From the NCBI GenBank assembly GCA_047967505.1, contig CM106538.1: a stretch of DNA of 64,000 nt; one strand, 5' to 3'. Source of the DNA: Dipteris shenzhenensis (taxonomy: Eukaryota > Polypodiophyta > Polypodiopsida > Gleicheniales). Positions 12,815 through 24,100 of the stretch are shown here, piece by piece. The translations under genes were made by a program, and so were the position numbers. Numbering within the stretch: position 1 is the stretch's first letter; each line of letters opens with the position of its first letter. The notes under the pieces were generated by a model. That model was not told the DNA's origin. It was given only the letters and a program-made list of their open reading frames with translations, and searched no databases.

Positions 12815-12990
12815 AATGAGACAAAAGATTTCGATTTGACAAGTAATGTGAGACGAAAGATTTTGATTAGATCACTAATGTGAGACTGAAAGATTTTGAT
12901 TAGTCAACTAATGTGAGAGGAAAGATTTCGATTAGACAACTAATGTGAGATGAAAGATTTCAATTAGACAAGTAACATGAGACTGAAGAA
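12815..12990. repeat. About 32-bp tandem repeat, five to six units
   Basis: AATGTGAGAYGAAAGATTTY, then GATTAGACAACT or a close variant, recurs at about 12815, 12845, 12878, 12910, 12942 and 12974. A weaker relative continues to about 13050. Confidence 0.85.
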
Positions 12991-13836
12991 TGAGAAGGTG
13001 GGCTCAATGAACTCAAAGATTTTGATTACCAAATTAACATGAGACTAGAGATTGAGAAGGTCGGGCTTAATGAAGTCTCTCCCTATTTAAGTGCAGTGAA
13101 GACACAACTAAGAGCCCATTATGAAATCTAGCCCCAAAACTCTATACACCGATCCAAACTTTGTACACCAATCCACCTATTGCCGATCCACCTATAACAA
13201 ATATATGGCATACCCAAATCACTTTGGAATGCTTTTGTTCTATTTGAAAACAATGTTGGATGGCATCCTCGCGAAAACAGACCCAGAGAAGAAGGAGGAA
13301 AACAGCTATAAGCAGGACATGCTTTGGTGGTGATTGTATTACTTGGAGTTAGTAGAGATGCTGAATATTAATTTCCTTGGCTATTGTTTTTCATGATTTT
13401 TTAATATACTTGTCAAAATCATGATGTAGGTTTCTTTTGGTAGGACATGATAAAGGCACAAAGATGTATAGAGCGTGAAGACCAGGATGAAGAGGACCCC
13501 CAACAAAAGGAGTTACTATGGACATACAAGTTGGCAGAGTCGAGCAAGTAGTGTGTAATCCGAGTGTGTGAAGAGGTCTGCCATTGTGCATCAGCGTGGC
13601 CTAAAGAGCTAGGAGATGCTTGCTATAGAGAGGCTGATAAGATAGTTGGGAGTCTGGAATTTCCTTGAGTCGCAAAATGTTGTCGTATTTTGAAAAAATA
13701 AAAATCTTCCAGACATTTCTTGGACTTGTGGACTTTCTCATGGTGCTTGTAATACCTAATTTTATATCGACCTGCTTCCACATTATTACTTAAATGTTTT
13801 AAGTAGCTCGGTGGTTGAAATTCAACAATTGAAACC
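12991..13836. other. Intergenic sequence, nothing recognised
   Basis: A 70-codon open frame at 13121-13333 has no domain or conserved context. No element boundary was seen. Confidence 0.45.
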
Positions 13837-14600
13837 AGCACGGTGGTTTGCTTCTATTATTACAAGATGAATGGATTTGTAGGATGTGTGGATTCATTAT
13901 GGAAAACCAGTGTGGTGGTTGTTGGGATATACTAATTAAAAGCATGGGGTGAAATCTGACGGTTAACGAAACTGTAAAACAGTCTATTTTAGTATAGCAC
14001 TGTGCAACAAATTTTAGGATAGCACAGCACTAGTGTAGGGATAGCACAGTAGTAGTGCAAGATAAGTTATCACCAGCATGATGGTTGGTTGCACTAGGAT
14101 ATTGACAGACACCAGCTTGGTAGTTTGCTTCCATTATTACAAGATGAATGGATTTATAGGATGTGTGGATTCGTTATGGGAAACCAGTGCGATGGTTGTT
14201 GGGATATACTAAAAACAAGCATGGGATGAAATCTGACGGTTAATGAAATGATAAACAGTCTAAAGGGCACTATTTTAGTATAGCACTGTGCAACAAATTT
14301 TAGGATAGCATGGCAAAAGTGTAGGGATAGCACGGTAGTAGTGCAGGATTAGTTATCGCCAGCATGATGGTTGGTTGCATTAGAATATTAATAGCCACCA
14401 ATGTGGTGGTTTGCTTCCATTAATATAAGATGAATGGACTTGTAGGATGTGTGGATTTGTTATGGGAAACTAGCACGGTGGTTGTTGGGATATACTAAAA
14501 ACAAGCATGGGATTTACCGTTTGGGATTTACAACAACAATTTAATAAAACCAGCACAGTGGTTGTTTGGATATACTAAAAAGAAGCATAGTCTCAAATAC
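13837..14600. repeat. 276-287 bp satellite-like tandem repeat, about 2.7 copies
   Basis: TTTGCTTCYATTATTACAAG starts at 13847 and 14123, with a decayed version at 14410. Each unit then has GATGAATGGA, AGGATGTGTGGATT, GTTGTTGGGATATACTAA, GGTTAAYGAAA, TTTTAGTATAGCACTGTG and CCAGCATGATGGTTGGTTGC in the same order. The third copy is cut short near 14600. The spacing of 276 and 287 bp is in the range of satellite monomers, but only this short array is present. Confidence 0.85.
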
Positions 14601-14657
14601 AAATTCCATTTTCTAGGACAAGTGGACAATGAGACCATACATTTTCTTAGTACTGTC

Positions 14658-15826
14658 TCAGTCATCCTTGTCCACTGCTCCAAGACACCCCAAGATGTGC
14701 TCATGCGTGTCTAAATCCAATTTGAAGACACTCTTGCCCTTCTTTCTTTGTGGCATAGGTTGCATCTGGAACTTAATAACTCTTACTAGATGAGAGTAGA
14801 CACATGTTTGTGGACTCTTATGTAGTAGTTTGTAATTGTGGCCTCTCTTGGATGTTTTTTGTATCAACAAGCTCTAATTACTACATCCCACTTCTCATAG
14901 GTTGTTCCCCAATTATCCTTAAATGTTTCCTCAACCTTGTGCTTAGGTTTTATGCACTGCAACAGAAAGTATGGGTCATTTTCCTTGTTCTCCCCAGATG
15001 CTGCGACAACTAAAAAGTTATCCCCCTCTTCCAGACAGTCAATGAGGTCATCGAAACTCTCCCCAAACTATGGCGAGTCGTTTGTCTCTCCATTGTTTGT
15101 CACTCCATCTGAACGTAGAGGGAAAACTTGAACTTGCTCCCATGTCTTCACAGTTGCAATGTTCTCACAATCGTCATGATCCCCTATGATGCACGCACTA
15201 TAGAAACAATAAAGTTTTCTTGTTTTAATCAGTTGGTTGTTTGAAAAGACCCATATGTTGTGCAGACCATGAACTCCTTAATTTTCTCGCAATCGTGCCG
15301 GCTTCTCCTTTGCACTTCATCCACTTTTACTTCATGGAACACTCTACCTACTACAATATTCTTAAGTCTTTGTTTACTGTATGTTGAATGCACGCCTATG
15401 GAGAGGTTGGTTGTAAGCCATGTTACAGCATCATGGGCATCATTGATTTTTTCTTGAGGGCATGCTAATTGGTGTTTAAACAAAGCTTGCTTAATAATAG
15501 CACTGCATCCATCATGTTCACCCTTGCCATGGCTAGACCCAAAGAAATTCCAGATCACCGGTCAGGGATTTGAACCTTGAGACGAAGTAGAATCCATGGG
15601 CTGATTTAAATTGAGAGGCAGCACCATCTAACCACACCCAATGTTGTTTTATATTTGTTGCATGGGGATTTTCCTTTTTTAGCCATTCCCAATGCAATAG
15701 AAAAGCATGTTGCACAATTAAGGTGTCATGTTCCCTATCATCTGAAATGGTAATGGTACGTGCATTGCACTGACCTAGACTCCTGTGATTCAACAAGCAG
15801 ATTGGCATTAGGCATGGAAGAATCAA
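14658..15826 (-). pseudogene. Decayed gene of an uncharacterised, probably transposon-linked family
   Basis: Reading right to left, the minus strand encodes LIVQHAFLLHWEW, then WVWLDGAASQFKSAHGFYF (about 15590-15640). After a frameshift it encodes IWNFFGSSHGKGEHDGCSAI (about 15500-15558), then FLVVAASGENKENDPYFLLQC and a stretch ending in VYSHLVRVIKFQMQPMPQ. The last frame stops at 14658. I recall the order DG-x3-QFKS, then W-x-FF-x-SSHGKG-x-DG, from uncharacterised eukaryotic proteins, some within DNA transposons. That family link is from memory and was not searched. There are at least two frameshifts and several stops. The 5' part is missing because copia A begins 22 bp to the right and C and D lie beyond it. 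No function is assigned. Confidence 0.5.
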
Positions 15827-15848
15827 GTAAATGACTGTACCTAATATG

Positions 15849-16579
15849 TGTTAGCTATCAATGCTCCACTCTCGTGTAACTATGTGGGAACCAACTAACT
15901 CTACTTGTAAGCCCCCCATATAAGGAGAAGGCATTTGAGTAGCTCGGTTATCCAGTAGGTCCTGGTTTGGACACCAGATGGGGGCCATGTGTGGCCTGAT
16001 GGCGGGACGGCTTCAGATAGAGTTGGCACACCGCCAACTAGGCTACATGCAAGTGCGGGAAGGCATCCCATGACTGACCGCACTGAGGGTAGACGGAGCA
16101 TTTCCCGAGGCAGCCCACTCTCGGGTTGCGGGGCCCGTTTGGAGCCTCAGATGATCTCGGATGGCTCTAGGCTGAACGATTACCGTAGGTGAGTTGCTCT
16201 ATTTTGCACATCGGTTCTATCGTGTGGTCGGTGGCCTATTTTGGGATCGACCCCTAGTCGACTGTTTTGGGTGGATTGGGTCGGTCACCCAATTGGATCT
16301 AACTGACTACGACTAGTGGCTATATAAGAGCAAGCCCGTGATGCCCATTTCATCATCTGGCTACAGCAACCCTGATTCCTTAGCATCCAGCCTCCATCCT
16401 CTACTATTTCGAGCACACCATCGAAGCTTCTTTCACAGGAGCGCATGGTTGGGAGGCAACGCCATCTATTGTATCAGTTCTACAGTAATCAATTTTTTTG
16501 ATTCTCCATACTATCTACTTTTCTCTCTTGCATACGAGATCCTGTTATCTATTGAGCACAGACGTATTATTTTCTTACA
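15849..16579 (+). repeat. 5' LTR of copia A
   Basis: It begins TGTTAGCTATCAATG and ends TTTCTTACA, directly before the primer site. It carries a TATA-like CTATATAAGAGC near 16318. Relative to the 3' LTR it has about 20 extra bases around 16235-16265. An open frame across 15989-16192 is a by-product. Confidence 0.92.
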
Positions 16580-16592
16580 TGGTATCAGAGCC
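16580..16592 (+). other. Primer-binding site of A (initiator tRNA-Met)
   Basis: TGGTATCAGAGCC abuts the CA end of the 5' LTR and is the standard complement of the plant initiator tRNA-Met 3' end. Confidence 0.93.
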
Positions 16593-16649
16593 TGGACTCT
16601 AGCAAGAAGATTTGGCAGTGTGTTTCTGTTTGCGAGCAGATTGTGAGAG

Positions 16650-17494
16650 ATGGCCCAGCCCGCAAGACTGCGAATCCCACCGTTCGGTGAAAGTGGAAAG
16701 TTGGACGGCACTAACTATCCACTCTCGAAGTTCAAGATGAAGACCCTACTAAGCACATACGAGCTTTGGGATACTGCTACTGGGATGGACCTGAAACTGG
16801 TTCCAAGACCGAGAATCCGATCAATGCAGCACAACAGATAGTACCAACTGCAAATGAGATTCTCGCGTGGACAAGAAGAAATGCAGATGCGCTGTGTTCT
16901 ATTGTCTGCAGTGTAAATGATTCTGTTATGGCATTAATTCAACATGTCACCACAGCAGAGGAGGCATGGACGGTCTTGAAAAATTAGTACGAGACCACGA
17001 ATCAGATGCGGATTCAAAATTTGGAGACTCAACTCATGAACGAGAAATTGTCTGAGTCTGAAACGGCAGAGAAATTCATCACCAGGGTGAAGAATCTGCG
17101 CGATCAAATGACTGCGATTGGCATCACCATCACCAGCAAGAATTTAGCATGAAGGTGCATACGGATTCTCCCACCAAAGTACGATGGTCTTGTTACAGTG
17201 CTGAATACGCAGAACAGAAATCCACCCCTCAACTTTGAGGATTTCAGCACAATGCTTCTGGAGGAGGAGATGCGTCAAAAGACGAGGACTGGAGAAGATT
17301 CGGCTTTCTACGTTGGATCAAAGAAAGGTATGGGTAAGAACTCTCGTAACCCATCTTCTTCTGATGATAAAAAGAGAAAGAAGAAGATCAAGTGCTTCTA
17401 TTGCAACAAGGCAGGGCACAAGCAGAATGAGTGCCGAAAGAAGATTGCAGATGAGAAGAACGGAGTAAAGAAAGAGTCTAGCAACAGCATGTAG
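16650..17494 (+). pseudogene. Gag of copia A (broken)
   Basis: The frame opens MAQPARLRIPPFGESGKLDG, resembling the usual copia Gag start with its F-x-G-x-NY motif. A frameshift in about 16770-16840 moves coding to another frame. TAG (about 16985) and TGA (about 17150) interrupt it. A CCHC zinc knuckle, CFYCNKAGHKQNEC, lies near 17395-17436 and is preceded by a Lys-rich stretch. Gag would package the element RNA in cytoplasmic particles. The product cannot be made intact. Confidence 0.85.
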
Positions 17495-18493
17495 GTAGTA
17501 CCAATAGAGCTATTCATAGCAATTGAGGAGATTTGCATGGAGGCAAGTCATGTACCTGCGGATGAACTGTGGATTATTGACAGTGGTGCATCGCGCCACA
17601 TGACCAGTCGGAAGGATTGGTATACCTCTCTATAGCCGGTAGGGAATGACATCCTGGTAGCATTCGGCAATGATGCAAAATGTCCAGCAAAAGGAAAAGG
17701 TACAATTGCTCTCAAGTCAGATGGAGTTGTAAAACAGTTGTCCGATGTTCTTTATGTGCCAAATATTAAGAGGAACTTGTTGTCCATTTCTACGATCATG
17801 GATCGGGACCTCAAAGTTCACTTCGATAAGAATGGTGCACAGATTCTGGATCTTCAAGGGAAGGTCGTTGGTAAAGGTACACGGCGCAACAACATCTACA
17901 AACTCTCAGCTTTCAGTGCTCGAGCAGATGTGAAGAACACTAAGCTGTGGCATGAGAGATTTGGTCATCTAAACCTTAGTTCTTTAAAGGAGATGCATAA
18001 AAGTGGAATGATTGCAGACCTACCAGAAATCGCACATCTGCCCGATGTATGTGAAGCTTGCATGATGGGCAAGCAGCATCGGCATCCCTTTCCTAAAGAG
18101 ACCAATAGGGCAAAGGCTCCTCTAGAGCTCGTTTACATGGACCTCTGCGAAAAGATGGAGACAGAAGCTTTGGGTGGTTCCTACTACTTCATGACACTGA
18201 TCAACGACTACAGTAGAAGGATATGGATATACTTCATGAAGACTAAAGACGAGGCTTTTAGTAAGTTCAAAGAATGGCATGTAATGGTCGAGAAAGAATC
18301 GGGGAGGAAGGTGAAGCAGCTGAGATCATACAGAGGTGGAGAGTTCACATCAAGTAAATTCGAGAGTTACTGCAAAAGTCACAGGATCAAGAGGCAGAAA
18401 CCCCCGCCACATACATCACAGCAAAATGGAGTAGCAGAACGCAAGATGCGTGTCATCTGCGAAATGGGCAGGAGTATGATAAAAGGGAAAGAT
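17495..18493 (+). pseudogene. Protease and N-terminal integrase of copia A (broken)
   Basis: The aspartic protease motif WIIDSGASRHMTS lies near 17572-17610, followed by an in-frame TAG near 17632. An open stretch of 261 codons (17738-18523) then carries the GAG-pre-integrase zinc-binding segment (LWHERFGHLNLSSLK ... CEACMMGK). After it comes the integrase core with YMDLCE, LINDYSRRIWIYF and a degenerated second motif (RSYRGGEF where SDxGGEF is usual). Coding homology stops at 18493, where element B begins. The remaining 30 bases of the frame belong to B's LTR. Integration of A is lost both by the split and by the D to Y change. Confidence 0.88.
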
Positions 18494-18750
18494 TGTCGAG
18501 AGTTCACGCTCAACATCATGTGATCATGTGTGCAAAGCACCATCACGTGATCATATGTGCATAGCACTAACCTTATAGAGTGCTATAAAGGAAAGGGTTA
18601 GATCCCCTAACCCTAACCCTAAAAGGGTTTGTATATATTCTATTTTTTCAACTAATTCTAGTGTACAGTTAGTCATTTGTGGTGTGCTCTCTAGCTGTGC
18701 CCTCTCTCCTCATCTCCACTCTTCTCCTCTCCCCTCTTCATATTTTGTCA
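18494..18750 (+). repeat. 5' LTR of copia B
   Basis: It runs from TGTCGAGAGTTCACGC to CATATTTTGTCA. It contains two near-palindromic ATCATGTGATCAT segments, a TATA-like GCTATAAAGG (about 18580) and a telomere-like run CCCTAACCCTAACCCTAAAA (18606-18625). Confidence 0.96.
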
Positions 18751-18763
18751 TGGTATCAGAGCT
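18751..18763 (+). other. Primer-binding site of B (initiator tRNA-Met)
   Basis: TGGTATCAGAGCT directly follows the LTR end. Confidence 0.93.
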
Positions 18764-21145
18764 CCCTTGTCTTCCGCTGAGACATTGCGATTCTTGAGAG
18801 TGTGAGAGAGATTGTGAGATTGAGAGTTCTCTTAAGTGATTGTGAGATCCTTCCCTTCACTTCCGTTGAGAGAAATTTCCATCATTGAGAGGAAATTTCC
18901 GTCCATTATTCTTTCTTTGAGTTCATTCTTGAGAGATTTTAGTTCCTTCTCTTGAGTGTTTCTTATTCTGTGAGAGAGAGAAACCTCTGAGTGTTCATTG
19001 AAAGCTTCAAGAGCTATTACTGTGTGAAAGAGATAGGGTGAGAAAGAAAGGTTTTAGTCTCATTCTCAGAGAAAGAGATAGAGAGGTGTCTCAAGAGAGT
19101 TTGAGATGTTTTCTTTTTCAAGAGAAGCCCAGCAACAACCAAGGCTCCATCGACAAGATATTGTGGGCTACAACGAACGCAGGCCACTGCACCAACGGGC
19201 CTCCTTTCATGTCGCATGCGACTTCAACAAAGCCTTAAGCCCACAGCTGGCCATATCCTTATGCCATCTACGGCAACCTTCTCCAAATGCGACTCCCGAC
19301 AGACCTCCTTCTACGCGGCTACGACCACGGCTGCACACTCCAAGCTGTGAGCAAAACTTCTTCTGCTGCTGCATGCCACTTCCTTCTAGCAAGAGTTCCC
19401 AGTACAGACCCGCCAGACTTCGGGGTCCTTGCGCCACTCTTCAACCCGTCCATCTGTTTCTCTATCCGAACCAATGCGGCAGCCGCGTATCCTACCTCTT
19501 TCACCCTTTCTTGAAAATGCTGGGGCCATATATGTTTTTCAACGTCTAAGCTGCTGGCAAGCTCGTTTCCGCCCTCAAGAAAGAGCAACGAAAATGCCCC
19601 TTGTCTGAAGTCAGCATTCTTGGATGCAAATATGGAGAGGAATCGATTGACGGAAATGCCGAGCTGTAGATCCCACCAAGTGGAAACCAGTGATCAATTT
19701 CCCACGCAAGAGGAGACGACGGAACTGCCTCTCTCAATGAGCTCCTCTTTGCAAGCCATCGACCAGCACGCCTCGCCAAGCTTCCTCAATGCCTCTGCCA
19801 ACGGGCTCCAAGGCATCGTTTCCAAGCCTCTCCAATTCCTTGGCATCGACGAAGAAGACGACAGAATCCCGAAGATTTCGTCAGAATCCTGGTAGATTCC
19901 GGCTTCCCAAAAAGAGACACGTGGCCTTATCACCAACCTTATCCTCAGGGTCACCACACCAGGGCTTGGTCAAGGACCAACCACGTAGCAGACCTTATCT
20001 GCCACGTCACCCCTGCCAGCTCATCCTGCCATGTCATCTTGACACGTCACCATTGCCATGTCATCAGCCTATCCTCTCTGCCATGTCATCATCGACTGCC
20101 ATGTCACTTGCCACGTCATCAATGACACGTCATCAGTGCCACATCAGCATTGTCACATCACCCTACTGACATCATCTGTGCCACCTCAGCAGTCCAGTCA
20201 GCACTGACCCCTGCAGGCACAGTCTCTTGCCAGGCACACTGTGCACACACTGCATGTGCACACTCCTGCCACCTCAGCACAAAGCTTCACTGGCACACCT
20301 CTTGCTAAGCACAGTGCCACATCATCACTGCATGTGACTCACAGTGACACATCATCATTGAGCACCATTTGCACTCCTTTTGCCCCTCCACCTAGATCAA
20401 GTCATATCTCTTGATCCAGGAAGAATTTGAGGGTGCTCCAAAAAGGAAAGTCGCTCGATTTTTTGTGCTCTACGTGCTCATTACATCACACGCACATTTT
20501 GGTGCAAGTTACACTCACATTTAAGCCTCGCCGACAAAACCACTTCCTTCACACACATTTGCCTCTACATCGACGCATCTGACCCAGCACTTAAAAAGAA
20601 CAAAAGAAAAGGAATTATTTGTTGCTCTTTCATTGATCGACGGTTGGTTTAGATCTAGATCAGAGTAGACTAGATCGCCATAGAGGGGACGCTTTGAATT
20701 CCCCAAGTTGCCAATCTAAGCCATGCCCGAAATTCCCGACTAGTACCTACTCGGAGTCAGCAGTCCATACGCTCACATCCGCCGTTTTCACATCATTACA
20801 TTACCTGAAACCTTACGTTCATCAATTCAGTGAGCAGACTTCAGAGTTCAGAGGCATTGCAGATTGATTCAGTGGGCAGATAGCACTTGATTTCACACAC
20901 ACATGCCACCATTGTAAAGCCTATTTGGCTATCTCACGGCATCGTGCACATCATTTTTTCAGCCTTGTAAAGCCTCTTGGCTACTCCCGGCATCATTGCC
21001 ACAAGCCTTGTAACACAGATCAGATCTTATATACTACAGTTCTATCTTCACCGACAGTACAGAGATTTCACTTGGCATCTTCAGTGTATTTGCAGTTGAT
21101 TCATACAGAGTTTTTCAGGGCACTTTTGAGTACATTGTTTGCACC
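18764..21145 (+). other. Long untranslated leader of copia B
   Basis: About 2.4 kb separates the primer site from the gag ATG, unusually long for copia. The first part is rich in GAGAGA motifs. The interval 19978-20400 is a dense array of short CCAYGTCATC-like words and related CACATCA or CACCTCAGCA words. Several open frames of 60-147 codons occur (for example 19106-19549) but none has a recognised domain. It could hold packaging or promoter signals. Confidence 0.75.
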
Positions 21146-24100
21146 ATGTCGACTAGCAACCTCAATCTGGAGGCATCTGCTAAGTTAGACAACTCCAATT
21201 ACGGTACATGGAAATACCGAATGGAGACCATTCTTGTGCTTCAGGACAAATGGGAGTATGTCGATGGATCCATACCTAGACCATTGGCCGATCCAGCCAC
21301 CAGTAGCTCTACTCCATCTGTTGTCACAGCACCAGCAACGGGATCTACATCGGGATCTACATCTACACAAACAGTTTCTACACCAGTAGCAGATCTCGCC
21401 ATTGCCCGAGCTCAAGCAGAATGGGATAAGAAAGACAAGTATGCCTATCACCTGATCAAGCAGAATGTGCAAGATGTCATGCTAGGACAACTTAACACAA
21501 TCAAGACATCAAAAGAAGCATGGGATATGTTCGCAGCTCTCTACGAGTCCAAGAACACATCCAGGATTCTCACCCTGAGAAACCAGATCAGCCAGAGTTT
21601 TCGCAATAGCAATGAAACCGGTCATGCTTATGTACTCCGCATCAAAGACTACAACAATCAACTTGCAGCAACAGGAGAGACTATGAATCCCATAGAAATG
21701 GTTCAAGTAATCTTGAACGGACTAGGAGAAGGATATGAGAATCTAGTCCAGAGTATTGCCATCCAACGGCAAATTCCAACACTGGAAGAACTTCAATCAG
21801 TTCTACTTGGTGAAGAACTCAGGACTCAGGCCATTCAAGCATGTAAAGGTCATTCTAATGATCAGGCATTCACAGCTTCAGACAGAAGCAGAGGCAAAAG
21901 CAGAAACAGAGGTAGATCATATCAGAAAAGTGGTCATCATCAACAAAATCAAAGTCAGAATCAGCATCAGCATCGGCAGCATCCTCAGCAACATCAAAAT
22001 CAACAAAGAGGAAATCATTCCAACCGAGGAAGATTCCAAGGACGAGGGAATGCATCCACCAATGTGTCAAACATACAATGCAACTATTGTCACAAGTTTG
22101 GACACTATGAAAGAGATTGCCGCAAGAAGCAGTATGACCAAGGCGGTCAATCCAGCAGTAATCGAGGGAATTCCCGAGGAAGAGGAAATCATCGTGGTGG
22201 ACATTCTAGTCACAGTCATTTTGCAAATGAACATGGCAATATGTTTCTTGCAAGTGAGGAATTGCATCAGACTCATACAATGCACCTAGACACTGATTTC
22301 AATCCCAAAGAGGATTTCAGTTATCAAGTCGACCAAGTGGAACAGGATCCTTGGTACATCGACAGCGGTGCATCATCTCATATGACAAATCATCAGGAAT
22401 GGTTCATAGAAATGAAGCCATTAGAAGGTCAAAAGAATGTCATCTACACAGCAGACAATACACCGAATCCGGTTCAAGGGACAGGTGTTATCCCTATGAA
22501 CAATTTCACTGGTACAAAAGGATTAGTCAAAGATGTGCTCTATGTTCCGAAGCTCAGTAAGAACCTTTTGTCAGTAGGTCAAATGATGGAACACAACTAC
22601 AAAGTCATCTTCGACGGTGATGAATGCACTATCAGAGACAAATCCAAAAGAGGTCAGCTAGTAGCAAAAGGTGGCAAGGAAGGACGCTTATACAGGATGC
22701 TAGCTACAGTACCAGATAAGCATGCCATGTCAGCTCAAATGCAACAGATGCCACTATCTGCAAAATGGCACAAGAGATATGGTCATGTCAACTTCAAGTA
22801 CTTGTTAGATCTCAGGAATCAGAATATGGCAATTGGGATTCCGAAGCTACAGTTTCTTGGAAAGGTTTGTGAAGCATGCTGCTTCGGCAAACAAAAGCGA
22901 ACCAACTTTGTCAGAAGTACCTCTCGTGCACGAGGTATTCTTGATTTGATTCATACAGATGTATGGGGTTATGCCCAGACCCGCAGCATCAATGGTTCAC
23001 TTTATTACTTGACCTTCATCGATGACTACAGCAGATATTGTTGGGTCTACTTTCTGAAAGAGAAATCTGAAGTGTTTACCAGATTTCAAGAATTCAAAGC
23101 CATGGTAGAAAACCAAACAGGCAGAAAGATCAAGGTCATGAGATCAGACAGAGGAGGTGAATACATGTCTTCAGCATTCATGAACTTTTGCAAAACTCAC
23201 GGTATTCGAAGACAATTCACATGTGCAAATACTCCTCAGCAAAATGCAAGAGCTGAAAGGAAGAATGGGACTTTAGCAGACAGTGCTAGAGCAATGCTTA
23301 GTGAAAAGCATCTTCCAAATCAGTATTGGGCAGAAGCAATAGCTACAGCTAACTACTTGCTTAATCGGCTTCCTACCGAACCGATACAAGGTATGACTCC
23401 TTATGAAGCATTCACTGGACACAAGCCACGCATTGGGCATCTCCGCATATTTGGTTGCATAGCATATGCCCACATACATGATGATCATCGCAGGAAATTG
23501 GATGCGAAGTCACGCAAATGCATCATGGTTGGCTACAGTGAAGAAAGCAAAGCATACAAATTGTATGATCCCATCAACCGCAAAGTCATTATCTCCAGAG
23601 ATGTAATCTTCGATGAGGAATCAGAATGGAAAACCTCACCTACACAGGAGATAGAAGCATCGACTTCACAGTCATCTACAGAACAGGTTGATGAAGAAGA
23701 GCAAGAATTGCCAGCAACACCGCAAGCAGCACCACAGCAGCTCAGACGGTCTACTAGGGAAAGCAGACCACCAGCCAGATTGACATATGCTCAGAAAGGC
23801 AAAGCAATTCAGGTGGAAACCACCAACTATGCTCTTATGACTACCATCATGGCTACAGAAGAGCCAGTGTACTTCGAAGACGCAGTTAGATAAGCCAGAA
23901 TGGCAAACTGCTATGAATGAAGAAATGGATGCTTTGTATAAAAATAACACTTGGGAATTATGCGACCTTCCACCAGGAAAGAAGGCCATAGCCAACAAAT
24001 GGGTATACAAAGTGAAGTACAATCCAGATGGCAGTATTTAGAGATACAAAGCCAGATTAGTTGCAAAAGGATTTGCACAACAATATGGCCAAGATTATGA

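Noticed and set aside
9700-14600. CRISPR-like array from regularly spaced repeats
   Set aside because: Units are contiguous diverging tandem repeats without unique spacers, in a plant-type context.
18606-18625. Chromosome-end or interstitial telomere array
   Set aside because: It is only about 20 bp and lies at the same place in both LTRs of B and, in variant form, in C, so it is part of the LTR.
19106-19549. 147-codon open frame in the leader of B as an accessory gene
   Set aside because: It has no domain, overlaps other frames of equal length on both strands and shows no conservation evidence in the window.
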